A DNA stretch of 64,000 nucleotides from Dokdonella sp. (GCF_017744955.1 NZ_JAGIAG010000011.1:62001-126000), one strand, 5' to 3'. Shown: positions 8,961-18,326, numbered from the stretch's first letter. The notes: a model not told the origin generated them from the letters alone. Translations and numbers: made by a program.

Positions 8961-9650
8961 CTACGCCGCGACGGATTGTTCGACCAGCGTGCCCTTGTCC
9001 AGATGCAGCGTCTGCCGCGCGTACTCGGCCGCCTTCGGATCGTGCGTGACCATGATGATGGTCTTGCCGTGCTCGCGATTGAGCGTCTGCAGCAGGCCGA
9101 GCACTTCCTCGGCGGACTGCCGGTCCAGGTCGCCGGTCGGCTCGTCGCAGACCAGCAGCTTCGGATCGGACACGATCGCGCGCGCGATCGCCACGCGCTG
9201 CTGCTGGCCGCCGGACAGCTCGGTCGGCTTGTGCGTGGTGCGCTCGGCCAGACCGACCAGCTGCAGCGCGATCGAGGCGTTCTTCTTGCGCTGCGCGGCG
9301 GAAAGCTTGGTCAGCAGCAGCGGCAGCTCGACGTTCTTCTGCGCCGTCAGCATCGGCAACAGGTTGTAGAACTGGAAAATGAAACCGACGTGGTTCGAGC
9401 GCCACTTCGCCAGCGCGCCCTCGCTCAGGGTGTCGATGCGCTCGCCGCCGACCGACAAGGTGCCCTCGCTCGGCGAGTCCAGCCCGCCGATCAGGTTCAA
9501 CAGCGTCGTCTTGCCGGAGCCGGACGGCCCCATCAGCGCGAGAAAGTCGCCCTCGGCGATGTCGAGGTTGATGTGGTGCAGCACCTCGACCTTCTGCTTG
9601 CCGCGTTCGTAGGTCTTGCTGAGATTGCGGATTTCGACAAGGTTGCCCAT
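8961..9650 (-). CDS. ABC transporter ATP-binding protein (MacB/LolD family)
   Basis: The 229-aa nucleotide-binding subunit of the efflux operon. Walker A (GPSGSGKTTLLNLIGG), Q-loop (FIFQFYNLLPMLTA), ABC signature (LSGGQQQRVAIARA), Walker B (LLVCDEPTGDLD) and H-loop (VTHD) are all present in order. Sequence and size match the LolD/MacB clade, which powers FtsX-type permeases. It is encoded between the adaptor gene (111-bp gap) and the first permease gene, with a REP-like repeat just downstream. Confidence 0.95.
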   Translation of the reverse strand: MGNLVEIRNLSKTYERGKQKVEVLHHINLDIAEGDFLALMGPSGSGKTTLLNLIGGLDSPSEGTLSVGGERIDTLSEGALAKWRSNHVGFIFQFYNLLPMLTAQKNVELPLLLTKLSAAQRKKNASIALQLVGLAERTTHKPTELSGGQQQRVAIARAIVSDPKLLVCDEPTGDLDRQSAEEVLGLLQTLNREHGKTIIMVTHDPKAAEYARQTLHLDKGTLVEQSVAA

Positions 9651-9761
9651 CGCTGACTCCTCTTCTTTTAGCTTTCGTGCTTTCCCCGGCTCCGGAGCCT
9701 CGGGAGAGCGCCTTTGTGTCTCGACGTTCGAGAAACCTCGATTTCGACAGGCCGCGAAGAC

Positions 9762-10997
9762 TTATTTCGCGCCCTTGATCCGCACCTTGGCGCCGTCGGC
9801 CAGTTCGGCCGGCGGCTGCCGCACTACCTGCGCGCCGGCGGCGACGCCTTCGGCCAGGCGCAGGTCGCCGACGCTCTGCCCCGGCGTGACGATCTTGGCG
9901 CGCGCGCGGTCGCCTTCGACCGCGAACACGGTGTCCTTGCCGTCGCGCTTGACGATGGCCGAACCCGGTACCAGCGCGCCCTTCGGTGGAGGCGGCGGCG
10001 CCGCGCCGGCGGCCCTGGCCTCCTCCATGAACGAGACGCGCACGCCCATGTCCGGCAGGATGCGCGGATCCTTCTGTTCCAGCGCCACGCGCACCTTGAC
10101 CGTCGCCTTGCCGCGGTCGGCGCTCGGGATGATCGCGATCACGCGGGCCGGGATCTGCCAGTCCGGATAGGCGTCGAGCACGGCCTGCGCCGGCTGCTTG
10201 GGCTGCACGCGGTTGATGTAGGACTCGGTCACGTCGACTTCGACCTCGAGCGAATCCATGTCGACGATGGTGCCGACACCGGTGCGCGTGAAGCCGCCGC
10301 CGGCCGACAACGGCGAGACGATCTCGCCGACCTGCGCCGCCTTCGCCGTGATCACGCCGGCGAACGGCGCGCGCACGGTGCAGTAGTCGAGCTGCACCTG
10401 CGCCGCGCGGACTCCGGCCTCGGCGACCTCGACCTGCTTGCGTTGCGTTTCCAGCTGCGAGACCTGCGTGGCGACCTGCGTGCGCGCGACTTCGACCGAC
10501 TGCGTCGACACCAGCTTGCGCCCGACCAGATCCTCGGCGCGCGAAAGATCACGACGGCTCTGCGCCAGCTGCGCCTGGTACAGCGCGAGCTGCGCCTGCG
10601 CCGCGCGCAGACCCGCCTGCGCCTGCGCCAGCGCGGCCTTCTGCGCGGTGTCCTCGAGCGTGGCCAGCACGTCGCCGGCCTCGACGCGTTCGCCTTCCTC
10701 GATCAATACCTGGGTCAGGGTGCCGGTGATCTGCGCCGACACGGTCGCCTGGCGCCGCGCCGTCACGTAGCCGGTCGCCTGCAGCACGGCGGCCGAGCCG
10801 CCGGCGCCGGCGGCCGGCGAGGTCGCCGTCGCGACGTCGACTTCGAGCGCTTTCGCGCTGTGCAGCGCCACCCAGGTACCGACACCGATCGCGATCGCCA
10901 GCAGCACGGCGGCGGCGATCCAGATCGGCGCGCGCGAGCGCGCGGCCGGTTCGCTGCGATCGATGCGCAGCTGGTGCAGCAGATCCTTGTTTTCCAC
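9762..10997 (-). CDS. Efflux periplasmic adaptor (MacA/HlyD-like)
   Basis: The membrane-fusion protein that would link the ABC permeases to an outer-membrane channel. About 411 aa: one N-terminal TM helix (residues about 25-45), a biotinyl-lipoyl-like beta hairpin (VSAQITGTLTQVLIEEGERV), a long alpha-helical hairpin rich in Ala/Gln (about 105-200), then beta-barrel and membrane-proximal domains. I chose GTG at 10997, giving VENKDLLHQLRID, because GGAAGA lies 7 bases upstream; the ATG at 11036 would add 13 residues without a ribosome site. It is the first gene of the operon and diverges from the DUF3052 gene. No outer-membrane factor is in the window. Confidence 0.9.
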   Translation of the reverse strand: MENKDLLHQLRIDRSEPAARSRAPIWIAAAVLLAIAIGVGTWVALHSAKALEVDVATATSPAAGAGGSAAVLQATGYVTARRQATVSAQITGTLTQVLIEEGERVEAGDVLATLEDTAQKAALAQAQAGLRAAQAQLALYQAQLAQSRRDLSRAEDLVGRKLVSTQSVEVARTQVATQVSQLETQRKQVEVAEAGVRAAQVQLDYCTVRAPFAGVITAKAAQVGEIVSPLSAGGGFTRTGVGTIVDMDSLEVEVDVTESYINRVQPKQPAQAVLDAYPDWQIPARVIAIIPSADRGKATVKVRVALEQKDPRILPDMGVRVSFMEEARAAGAAPPPPPKGALVPGSAIVKRDGKDTVFAVEGDRARAKIVTPGQSVGDLRLAEGVAAGAQVVRQPPAELADGAKVRIKGAK

Positions 10998-11253
10998 TCG
11001 ACTGTCTTCCCCGTGCCGCTGCACTGTTGTGTACAACTTGCAAATTGGCTATTTGTTCGAATCGACGCCGTTTCGTGCGTTCGATCCGTCCGCTCCGGCG
11101 GAGCGTCGCCGCGGGCAGGGCACCCGTCCGGCTCGACGGTTGCGTCGGCGGAAGCGTGTCGCCGATCCGCCCTCCCAACCATCAAGTTTGCCATAGACTG
11201 ATGGAGACGCCGCGGCCCCTCAAGGCGTCGCAGTCATGCCGTGGAGATGACAG

Positions 11254-11682
11254 ATGTCAGCAGGTGCCGACGCCGGCTACTCCGGCAAACCGGCGTGGCA
11301 GAAACTCGGCCTCGCGCCGCACATGCGCGTGCGCGTGCTGCACGCGCCCGGCGACTACGCGGCGCTGGTCGGCGCCGACGCCGGTACGATCGCCCCGGTC
11401 GGCGCCCGCGCCGCCTACGACCTCGCCCACGTGTTCGCCGTCTCGGCCGCGAAGCTCGCCGCTGACGTCACCGCGTTGTCGAAGACCCTGCCCGCCGCCG
11501 GGGTGATCTGGGTGTCGTGGCCGAAGAAGGCGTCGAAGGTGGCGACCGACGTCACCGAGGACACCGTGCGCGCGATCGCGCTGCCGCTCGGCCTGGTCGA
11601 CGTCAAGGTCTGCGCGATCGACGCGGTGTGGTCGGGACTGAAGCTGGTCTGGCGACGCACGGAACGCGCGACCAAGCGCTGA
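11254..11682 (+). CDS. DUF3052-like protein
   Basis: A 142-aa cytoplasmic protein of unknown function, resembling the DUF3052 family. That family typically opens with G-Y-S-G-x-P-x-x-x-K-L-G, seen here as AGYSGKPAWQKLGLAPHMRV, and has a central predicted strand ending VIWVSWPKK. It ends with VDVKVCAIDAVWSGLKLVWRR, also typical. It is a single gene with GGAG about 8 bases before the ATG, divergent from the efflux operon. Family members are often annotated as possible regulators without firm evidence. Confidence 0.75.
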   Translation: MSAGADAGYSGKPAWQKLGLAPHMRVRVLHAPGDYAALVGADAGTIAPVGARAAYDLAHVFAVSAAKLAADVTALSKTLPAAGVIWVSWPKKASKVATDVTEDTVRAIALPLGLVDVKVCAIDAVWSGLKLVWRRTERATKR

Positions 11683-11820
11683 GGCGTTCTTTCGCGCGCC
11701 GTCGATCCGACTGCCTACCCGCCGGCTTCCACGGTCCGCCGGCATGCCGGACGAGCCGCCGGCACGCCGCCTCTCCGACAGGCGGGAGAAGCGGCTTCAC
11801 GGCGATTCGCCGGCGCCGGA

Positions 11821-14800
11821 CTATTCCTCGATCGGAACCGTCATCGTCACGGGCGCTTCGGCGCCCTCGAGCAGCAGCGTGACGGTGCCGTCCCGCGAAG
11901 GCAGCGCCGAGATCGCGAGCACCGCGTCGGCCGGGGCTCGCATCCACGGCGACACGCGTTCGACCTCGTGCGCGCCGCACAGCGACAGCCGCACCAGCGC
12001 ACTCGCGCCGTCGAGCCGGCCGCGCTGGACCTCGAAGGTCTTCTCGTGGCCAGGCAGCACGAGCACGCGCTCGAAGGGCAAGTCCGTCACGGGCGGCAGC
12101 GCGAACGCGTGCACGCCGCTGCCGGAAAGGACCGACCTCGCGTCCACGCTGTCCATTGCGACACTGGAGGCGTACGCCTCGTCGAAACCGTCGCGCATCA
12201 GCACGAGCACGCCGCTGTCGGCGACGTGCAGCGGCGCGGGTCCGCCGACGTCGATCGTGAACACCGCGTCGGACTCCGGCGTGTCCGGCAGCACCGGCGC
12301 ACTGACCAGGAACGTGAGGCTGCGCCCCGGCGGAATCGTCACGACGTCGTGCAACGGACCGGTACCGGCGGCAGTACAGGCCGCTCCGCCGTCGCCGCCG
12401 AAGCATTGCCAATGCGCGAGCGCGACGTCGAACGCCGCCGACCAGGTCGCATCGACCGGAACCTGCATCGCCGGACCGGGGCCGTCGTTGCGCAAGGTCA
12501 CCGCGTAGTCGACGAAACGTCCGTAGCGCACGTAGGCCCGTCCACTCGACAGGCTCGACACCAGCGATGGCCGCTCGAAGACGGCGACCGGCGCCGACGC
12601 CTGCGATTCGCGGAAGTTCGCATCACCCGAATACGTCGCGACCAGCGTTCGCGTCCCGGCCGTGAGCGGCGTCAGGGCGCATCCCGTATCGGTATCCAAG
12701 GCGTACGTGCAGGACACCTCGCCGTCGCTGATCGTCACGCTGCCGCTCGGCGTGCCCGCGCCGGGCGCGATCACCTCGAGGGTGACGCCGGCGCTGAGCG
12801 GATCGCCGATCAGGATCCATGCCGGGGCGGCGATCGTCGTCTCGGTGGCGGCGCGATCGACGACGAGATCGAGCGGATCCGACACCGAGCCGGCGACCAG
12901 ACTGGCGGCATCGCCTGCGTAGTGCGCGCTGATCGCGTGCACGCCGACCGCCAGGCCGGAGGCGGTGAAGGTCGCCTCGCCGTGCACGATCCCGCCGCTG
13001 CCGAGCACGTCGCCGCCGTCGCGGAATTCGACCGTGCCGCTTTCCAGCGCCGCGCCGCCCTGGTCGCCGACCTGCGCCGTGAAGATGACGGACTGGCCGA
13101 ACACGATCGGCCCCGGCGCCGCGAGCGTCGTCGTGCTGCCGCCGTCGACGATCACCTCGAACGTGGCCGAGATCCGTTCGTCGCCCCTGCTGCGCACGGT
13201 GATCGTGCGCGGCCCGGTCGAGCCGAACGTCATCGCCAGGTTCGCGCTGCCGTCGGTGCGCTGGATCTCGCCCGGCATCGTGTCGGACGCATCGCTGCTG
13301 GAGAACCGCCATCTCGTCGTGTCGTCGATGTTGGCGTTGACGACCGCGTCGTCGACGCGCAGCACGAACGGATCGGCCGCATCCGCGGGCACCGTGACCG
13401 CGACCTGCCCCGCCGGAAGCACGACCCGCGCCGGCCCCGACAGCGACGGCACCGGCAGCGGCAGGTTGGTGAAGTCGATCGCAGCACGCACGTTGTGGCC
13501 GGGCATGCTGATGACGCCCTGGAAGGAACCGACCGCGTCGTTGGCACGGCGCACGGCGAGGTAGTAGCCGGGCGCGTCGGCGATGCCGGCCGCCAGCGCC
13601 TGATCGTCGGGGTCGGGATCGGTGTCCATGTCCACGCTCGCGCCCATGGACGGCACGTCGACGTGGATCGGCGCGGCGTAGGGAACGTTGCTGTCCGCGT
13701 CCAGCGAGCGGATGTCCACGATGATCGGCACGGCGGGATACGGCTGTCCGGCGCGGGCGCGCAACGACAGCGTGGGCGTGTCGCACAGCGCACCGGTGAC
13801 GGAGGTGCCGATGCAGTACTTGAGCGCGCGCGTGCTGTCGTTGACGTCGAAGGCGTAGAAATTATTGGTCGGCACCGGCGTGATGGCCGAGACGAAGCGC
13901 GGCGCGCGCGCCGCTTGCGCGTTGTAGCGTGCCTCGAGCGTGAGCGGCCCCTGCACATTGGTCTTGCCGGCCACGGCGAATTCCTCTTGCGTATCCGTCG
14001 CGTAGGCGACGCGCAGCGCATCGACGTAGCTGCTGCTGACCTCGGTCAGCAACGGTTGCGACGGCACCGTGCTCGACAGGAGATTGGTGGCGATCAGCGC
14101 GCCCGGCGGCGGCTCGCTCCAGCCGTTGTTCCAGGTGATGACGTGATTGTTGTTGGCGGGATTGAAGAGCTTGCCGCGGCGATACCAGTCGATGCGGGCG
14201 GGATCCTGGGCGGAGACCGGTACCGGTGCGTCGACCGAGGTCGTCATCGTCATCTTGTAGGCGCGCGTGCCGATCTGGTTGAGGAAGGCGCGCATGTTGA
14301 CGCCGCCGGTCGGAAGGCCGCGCGGCTGGGCGATCGCGTAGGCGATCTCCGTCGGCACGCCGTTCATCAGCATCTGCGGATCGCGCGAGAAGTCGCGGTC
14401 GGCGAGTGTGGGATCGCTCTGCGAATTCTGCACGCTGGAAGTGATGAATGCGCTGGACGTCATGCCGGCCGCATCCGTGAGCGTGACGAGCAGCTGCGGC
14501 TGGTGGTGATGGACGAAGGCATGGCCCATGACCTTCTCCTTGCTGGCGAACCGGAACCGGCCCCACGCGTTCGACTGCGGATCGAGCACCGACTGCACGC
14601 GCAGGATGCCTGCATAGCCGTTGCGCAGCCGGTCCTTGACGAGTTCGGTGACGTCGAAGCTGTAGTAGCCGCGCTGCGTGATGCGCAAGGTCTGCGCCGG
14701 TGCGTCGGCATCCGTGGCGACCGGCGCGCCGGCCACCGTCTGCGCGCACGAGGGCGGCGTCGCCTCGTCGGCGAAGCAGTCGCCGCCCGGCGCGTAGGCG

Positions 14801-15186
14801 CCGTCGACGCGGACGTATCCCGCCGCGAGCACGTCGTCGACGAACAGCACCAGGCGCGCGCGAAACACCTTCTCCGGCGTCAGCGCGTAGTTTTCGCTGC
14901 CGATCGTCGCCGTGCCGTCCTGGATCACGAGCTTGGACAGCAGGCCGTTCGGCAGCGTGTCGAGCGAGAACTTGAGTTCGGCGTAGGCGTCCTCGCCGAC
15001 CAGCAGCGATTCCTCGAACGGCCGGCCCTGCCCGGTGCCGGCGACGTCGCGCGAGGTGTCGGCGAGCAGCGGAGCGGGGATCCACACGGGGCCACTGCCG
15101 CCGCAACCGGCGAGCATCAGCAGCAGGCACACCAGCGCGAACCACCTCCGCCCGCTCGCGCAAACCCGGCTCGCCATCGTCCACAT
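11821..15186 (-). CDS. Large lipoprotein with DNRLRE-like, Ig-like and DUF11-like domains
   Basis: A predicted lipoprotein of about 1121 aa. The start at 15186 (MWTMASRV) has GGGGGA eight bases upstream and gives a proper lipoprotein signal with lipobox LAGC (Cys28); longer in-frame starts would bury it. Order of parts: a DNRLRE-like region (about 40-260, ending QPQLLVTLTD), a long middle region of unclear fold (260-700), two Ig-like repeats (about 715-920, with GVHAISAHYAGDAAS and TRTLVATYSGDANF), and a DUF11-like domain (about 925-1040, FVDYAVTLRNDGPGPA). Probably exposed on the outer membrane. It shares the DUF11 theme with the giant proteins further on but lacks their C-terminal tail. Function unknown. 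Confidence 0.75.
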   Translation of the reverse strand: MWTMASRVCASGRRWFALVCLLLMLAGCGGSGPVWIPAPLLADTSRDVAGTGQGRPFEESLLVGEDAYAELKFSLDTLPNGLLSKLVIQDGTATIGSENYALTPEKVFRARLVLFVDDVLAAGYVRVDGAYAPGGDCFADEATPPSCAQTVAGAPVATDADAPAQTLRITQRGYYSFDVTELVKDRLRNGYAGILRVQSVLDPQSNAWGRFRFASKEKVMGHAFVHHHQPQLLVTLTDAAGMTSSAFITSSVQNSQSDPTLADRDFSRDPQMLMNGVPTEIAYAIAQPRGLPTGGVNMRAFLNQIGTRAYKMTMTTSVDAPVPVSAQDPARIDWYRRGKLFNPANNNHVITWNNGWSEPPPGALIATNLLSSTVPSQPLLTEVSSSYVDALRVAYATDTQEEFAVAGKTNVQGPLTLEARYNAQAARAPRFVSAITPVPTNNFYAFDVNDSTRALKYCIGTSVTGALCDTPTLSLRARAGQPYPAVPIIVDIRSLDADSNVPYAAPIHVDVPSMGASVDMDTDPDPDDQALAAGIADAPGYYLAVRRANDAVGSFQGVISMPGHNVRAAIDFTNLPLPVPSLSGPARVVLPAGQVAVTVPADAADPFVLRVDDAVVNANIDDTTRWRFSSSDASDTMPGEIQRTDGSANLAMTFGSTGPRTITVRSRGDERISATFEVIVDGGSTTTLAAPGPIVFGQSVIFTAQVGDQGGAALESGTVEFRDGGDVLGSGGIVHGEATFTASGLAVGVHAISAHYAGDAASLVAGSVSDPLDLVVDRAATETTIAAPAWILIGDPLSAGVTLEVIAPGAGTPSGSVTISDGEVSCTYALDTDTGCALTPLTAGTRTLVATYSGDANFRESQASAPVAVFERPSLVSSLSSGRAYVRYGRFVDYAVTLRNDGPGPAMQVPVDATWSAAFDVALAHWQCFGGDGGAACTAAGTGPLHDVVTIPPGRSLTFLVSAPVLPDTPESDAVFTIDVGGPAPLHVADSGVLVLMRDGFDEAYASSVAMDSVDARSVLSGSGVHAFALPPVTDLPFERVLVLPGHEKTFEVQRGRLDGASALVRLSLCGAHEVERVSPWMRAPADAVLAISALPSRDGTVTLLLEGAEAPVTMTVPIEE

Positions 15187-15498
15187 GTCGGCATTCCCCC
15201 GTGCAAAAGCCTCGAAGACATGCGCGATCGCCTGCGGCTTCGCGCTCCTCGTCGCCTCTACGCGCAAACCTGCGGCGCCGAGGATCATCGGCTCGCTCAC
15301 GGAAGCCGAGCGATCGGTATCGGGAAATTCGGCCAGGCCCGCGCGGCGGCGCGGCACTCCGCGTCCGCGCGATGGCCGTCGGGGCTGCGCCCACCAACAA
15401 AGACCTTCAAATTAATATAATTATTTCAATAGCTTGTGATACTCCTACCAATCTCCTACCGATTCCTATATGTTTCGGTAGCAAATCGGTAGAACGCC
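15187..15498. other. Divergent intergenic region, AT-rich island
   Basis: A 312-bp gap between the lipoprotein (minus) and Fic (plus) genes. The part next to the lipoprotein is ordinary high-GC sequence with no supportable gene. The last 90 bp (about 15408-15498) are strikingly AT-rich and hold the repeated ctaccgat elements listed separately; promoters for fic, and perhaps for both genes, should lie here. Confidence 0.6.
15445..15492. promoter_or_regulatory. Nested inverted-repeat operator upstream of fic
   Basis: Four half-sites lie within 48 bp directly before the fic start: ctaccaat (15445-15452), ctaccgatt (15456-15464), ttcggtag (15474-15481) and aatcggtag (15484-15492). The inner pair ctaccga/tcggtag and the second-versus-fourth pair ctaccgatt/aatcggtag are perfect inverted repeats, and spacing within each arm is 10-11 bp, one helical turn. 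This looks like a binding site for a dimeric or tetrameric repressor; the regulator is not identified. Confidence 0.6.
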
Positions 15499-16833
15499 AT
15501 GAAGCTGCCCCTGCCCCCTCCGTCCTTGCCGGAATTGTTCCAGCGGCATGGCCGCCACATCGACCGGATCCTCGCCCATCGCCTCGGCGCGGAGCCGAAA
15601 GGCGTCTACGAGCACTGGGACCATCTCAGGCACCTGACTCCGCCCGCCGGACTCGATCTCGAGCAATGGTGGCTCGGCATCAAGCTGGCTCGACAGATGC
15701 TCGGCAAGGAACTTCCGCTGCGCGACAAGAACGGAGCGCCCTTCACTTTCGCCGCCAGCGACAGCATCCAACGCCGGCTGTTCCTGGTCGCGCGCGATGC
15801 GGCGGGTGCGCTACAAGGAACCGATGCGACTCCTTCCGCCCCCATGCGCGAGCGGTACTTGATCCGCTCGCTGATGGAGGAGGCGATGACCTCCTCGCAA
15901 TTGGAAGGGGCGGCCACCACTACCCAGGTCGCCAAGGAAATGCTGCGCTCGGGCCGCGCTCCGCGCGACTATGGCGAGCGCATGATCGCCAACAACTTCC
16001 AGACCATGCGCGAACTCAAGCGCTGGCTGGGGCGGCCATTGACGCCCGACACCGTGTTCGAGATCCATCGCATGCTCACCGACGGCACGCTGACGGATCC
16101 CGCTTCAGCGGGCCGCTTTCGCCGCGCGGACGAAGACATCGTCGTGCAAGACGAGACAGGCGCCATCCTGCACGTCCCACCGCCAGCCGCCGAACTTCCG
16201 CAGCGGATGCAGGCGCTGTGCGACTTCGCCAATCAGGGTGACGACGGCGAATACTTCATCCACCCCGTCGTGCGCGCCATCGTCATCCACTTCATGATCG
16301 GCTACGACCATCCGTTCGTCGACGGCAACGGCCGTACCGCGCGCACGCTGTTCTACTGGTCGATGCTGCGCGCCGGCTTCTGGATGACGGAGTACTTCTC
16401 GATCTCGAGCATCCTGCGCAAAGCGCCGTCGCAGTACACGCGCTCCTATCTCTACACCGAATCCGACGACGGCGATGCGAGCTACTTCCTCTCGCATCAA
16501 CTCGACGTACTGCTGCAAGCCATCGAGGGCGTGCACGCCTACATCGCACGCAAGCAGCGCGCGCAGCACGAAGCGGAAGTCCTGCTGAAACCCGGCAGCC
16601 GGCTGGCGCGAATGCTCAACCACCGCCAGCGCGCCGTGCTGCTGAATGCCGTCAAGCATCCGGGCAAACCGTTCACGATCGCCGTGCACCAACGGACCCA
16701 CGCCATCGCCTACGACACCGCACGCTCCGACCTGCTCGGCCTGGCGAAAGCGAAGCTGATGCGGCAGCACAAGCAGGGCAAGGCTCACGTGTTCGTGGCG
16801 AGGCCGGATTTGCCGGCGGAGCTGATGCGCTGA
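15499..16833 (+). CDS. Fic-domain protein (predicted AMPylator, autoinhibited class)
   Basis: A 444-aa Fic-family protein. The catalytic motif HPFVDGNGRTAR (His271 onward) is the canonical HxFx(D/E)GNGRxxR of nucleotidyl transferases that AMPylate target proteins. An inhibitory-helix motif S-x-x-x-E-G is present at Ser132-Gly137 (SSQLEG), upstream of the Fic core, typical of class II Fic proteins that block themselves. A C-terminal winged-helix-like region (about 370-444) follows. Many such chromosomal proteins are orphan regulators or toxin-like enzymes; no separate antitoxin gene is adjacent. The ATG is directly downstream of an operator-like repeat region in an AT-rich island, which suggests autoregulation or acquisition. 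Confidence 0.92.
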   Translation: MKLPLPPPSLPELFQRHGRHIDRILAHRLGAEPKGVYEHWDHLRHLTPPAGLDLEQWWLGIKLARQMLGKELPLRDKNGAPFTFAASDSIQRRLFLVARDAAGALQGTDATPSAPMRERYLIRSLMEEAMTSSQLEGAATTTQVAKEMLRSGRAPRDYGERMIANNFQTMRELKRWLGRPLTPDTVFEIHRMLTDGTLTDPASAGRFRRADEDIVVQDETGAILHVPPPAAELPQRMQALCDFANQGDDGEYFIHPVVRAIVIHFMIGYDHPFVDGNGRTARTLFYWSMLRAGFWMTEYFSISSILRKAPSQYTRSYLYTESDDGDASYFLSHQLDVLLQAIEGVHAYIARKQRAQHEAEVLLKPGSRLARMLNHRQRAVLLNAVKHPGKPFTIAVHQRTHAIAYDTARSDLLGLAKAKLMRQHKQGKAHVFVARPDLPAELMR

Positions 16834-16944
16834 GGAAGTCGCTCCCAAGCGTCACGCCCGCGCGTTGGAACCGTTCGTCCGCACTTCCTCCATCGCGGCG
16901 GCAGCGGCGCTATCCTGCGTACTTTTCCAGCACGACGATTGCGC

Positions 16945-17634
16945 ATGAACTACGCGATTCCCGCCCCGGCCACGCCGGTGATTCCCGTCGCCGGCAGCGA
17001 CGCGTTCTTCCCGGTACGCCGCATCTTCTGCATCGGCCGCAACTACGCCGAACACGCGAAGGAAATGGGGGCGGTCGCCGATCGCGCGCAGCCGATGTTC
17101 TTCTGCAAGCCGGCCGACGCGATCGTCGCCGGCGACGACGTCGACGTTCCCTATCCCGTCGCGACGCAGGACCTGCATCACGAGGTCGAGATGGTCGTCG
17201 CGCTCGCGCGCGGCGGTTCGGACATCGCGGCCGGACAGGCGCTCGACCACGTGTTCGGCTACGGCGTCGGCCTCGACCTGACGCGCCGCGACCTGCAGGC
17301 CGCAGCGAAGGCGAAAGGCCATCCGTGGGACGTGGCGAAGGCGTTCGACCATTCCGCGCCGGTCTCCCGGCTGCATCCGGCCGCCGCGATCGGTCATCCG
17401 GCGAGCGCGCGGCTGACCCTGCACGTGAACGACGAGCTGCGGCAGGAAACCGACATCGCCACGATGATCTTCCCGGTCGCCGCGATCGTCCACGAACTGT
17501 CCAGGCTGTGGACGCTGGCGCCGGGCGACCTGATCTACACCGGCACGCCGGCCGGCGTCGCCGCGCTGCGGCCGGGCGACCGCTTCGTCGCCCGCCTCGG
17601 CGATCTGGCCGCTCTGCAAGGGCGCATTTGTTGA
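16945..17634 (+). CDS. Fumarylacetoacetate hydrolase family protein
   Basis: A 229-aa member of the FAH superfamily, whose enzymes hydrolyse or decarboxylate 2-oxo acids (fumarylpyruvate or acylpyruvate hydrolase, oxaloacetate decarboxylase). The family opening FCIGRNYAEHAKEMG, metal-ligand region HHEVEMVVAL, GYGVGLDLTRRDLQ, and the end motif PGDLIYTGTPAGVAAL are all present. The length matches YcgM-type proteins. The ATG at 16945 begins MNYAIPAPA; a TTG two codons upstream is less likely. The exact substrate is not predictable. mscL follows 74 bp downstream with its own ribosome site. Confidence 0.9.
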   Translation: MNYAIPAPATPVIPVAGSDAFFPVRRIFCIGRNYAEHAKEMGAVADRAQPMFFCKPADAIVAGDDVDVPYPVATQDLHHEVEMVVALARGGSDIAAGQALDHVFGYGVGLDLTRRDLQAAAKAKGHPWDVAKAFDHSAPVSRLHPAAAIGHPASARLTLHVNDELRQETDIATMIFPVAAIVHELSRLWTLAPGDLIYTGTPAGVAALRPGDRFVARLGDLAALQGRIC

Positions 17635-17708
17635 CTTTTGCACGCGGCGATTTGTGCGCCGCGCTGCGCTAGGATGCGCGCGTTGCAACCAAGCCCCTGG
17701 GAGGAGCC

Positions 17709-18104
17709 ATGAGTCTCGCTTCGGAATTCAAAGCCTTCGTCATGCGCGGCAACGTCCTCGACCTCGCCGTCGGCGTGGTCATCGGCGCGGCCTTCGGCAA
17801 GATCGTCACCTCGCTGGTCGACCAGATCATCATGCCGCCGATCGGCCTGCTGATCGGCGGCGTCGATTTCTCCGCCTACAAATGGATCCTCAAGGCGGCC
17901 GGCCCCGACGGCAAGGGCGAAGTCGCGATCCAGTTCGGCGCCTTCCTCAACACGATCATCCAGTTCGCGATCGTCGCGCTGGCGATCTTCCTGGTGATCA
18001 AGCTGGTCAATCGCCTCGTCAAGAAGCAGGAAGCCGAGCCGGCGCCGCCGGCGGCCGACGTCGTGCTGCTGACCGAGATCCGCGACCTGCTCAAGAAGAA
18101 CTGA
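17709..18104 (+). CDS. mscL: Large-conductance mechanosensitive channel MscL
   Basis: MscL is the inner-membrane homopentameric emergency valve that opens under hypo-osmotic stress. At 131 aa the length is normal. It starts with an amphipathic N-terminal helix (SLASEFKAFVMRGNVLDLAVGVVIG), including the conserved RGNVxDLAVGVVIGAAFGKIV pore-lining TM1. It has TM2 at about residues 75-100 (FLNTIIQFAIVALAIFLVIK) and ends with the cytoplasmic helix LLTEIRDLLKK. GGGAGGAG eight bases before the ATG is a strong ribosome site. A short hairpin follows the stop. Confidence 0.98.
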   Translation: MSLASEFKAFVMRGNVLDLAVGVVIGAAFGKIVTSLVDQIIMPPIGLLIGGVDFSAYKWILKAAGPDGKGEVAIQFGAFLNTIIQFAIVALAIFLVIKLVNRLVKKQEAEPAPPAADVVLLTEIRDLLKKN

Positions 18105-18116
18105 ATGTCGGGAAGT

Positions 18117-18134
18117 GCGGCCACGGACGGCCGC
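18117..18134 (+). terminator. Possible short terminator hairpin after mscL
   Basis: A 6-bp perfect stem gcggcc / ggccgc with a 6-nt loop starts 13 bp after the mscL stop. No T-tract follows, so intrinsic termination would be weak. Confidence 0.3.
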
Positions 18135-18326
18135 AAGCAGACCTCGGGCAATCGGCTCGACGAATCCCGATCGCCGTCGCTCCCGTGCATGGCCTCGCTC
18201 GATCGAGGCGACGATCCCGAACGCCTCGCGCAGGCCCCGCTGGCCCCGCCCGCGACGTGACATTTGGCCCAATCCGCTGGTGCGGGCGCGGCGCATAATC
18301 GCCCTTTTCCTCCCAAGGGACATGCC

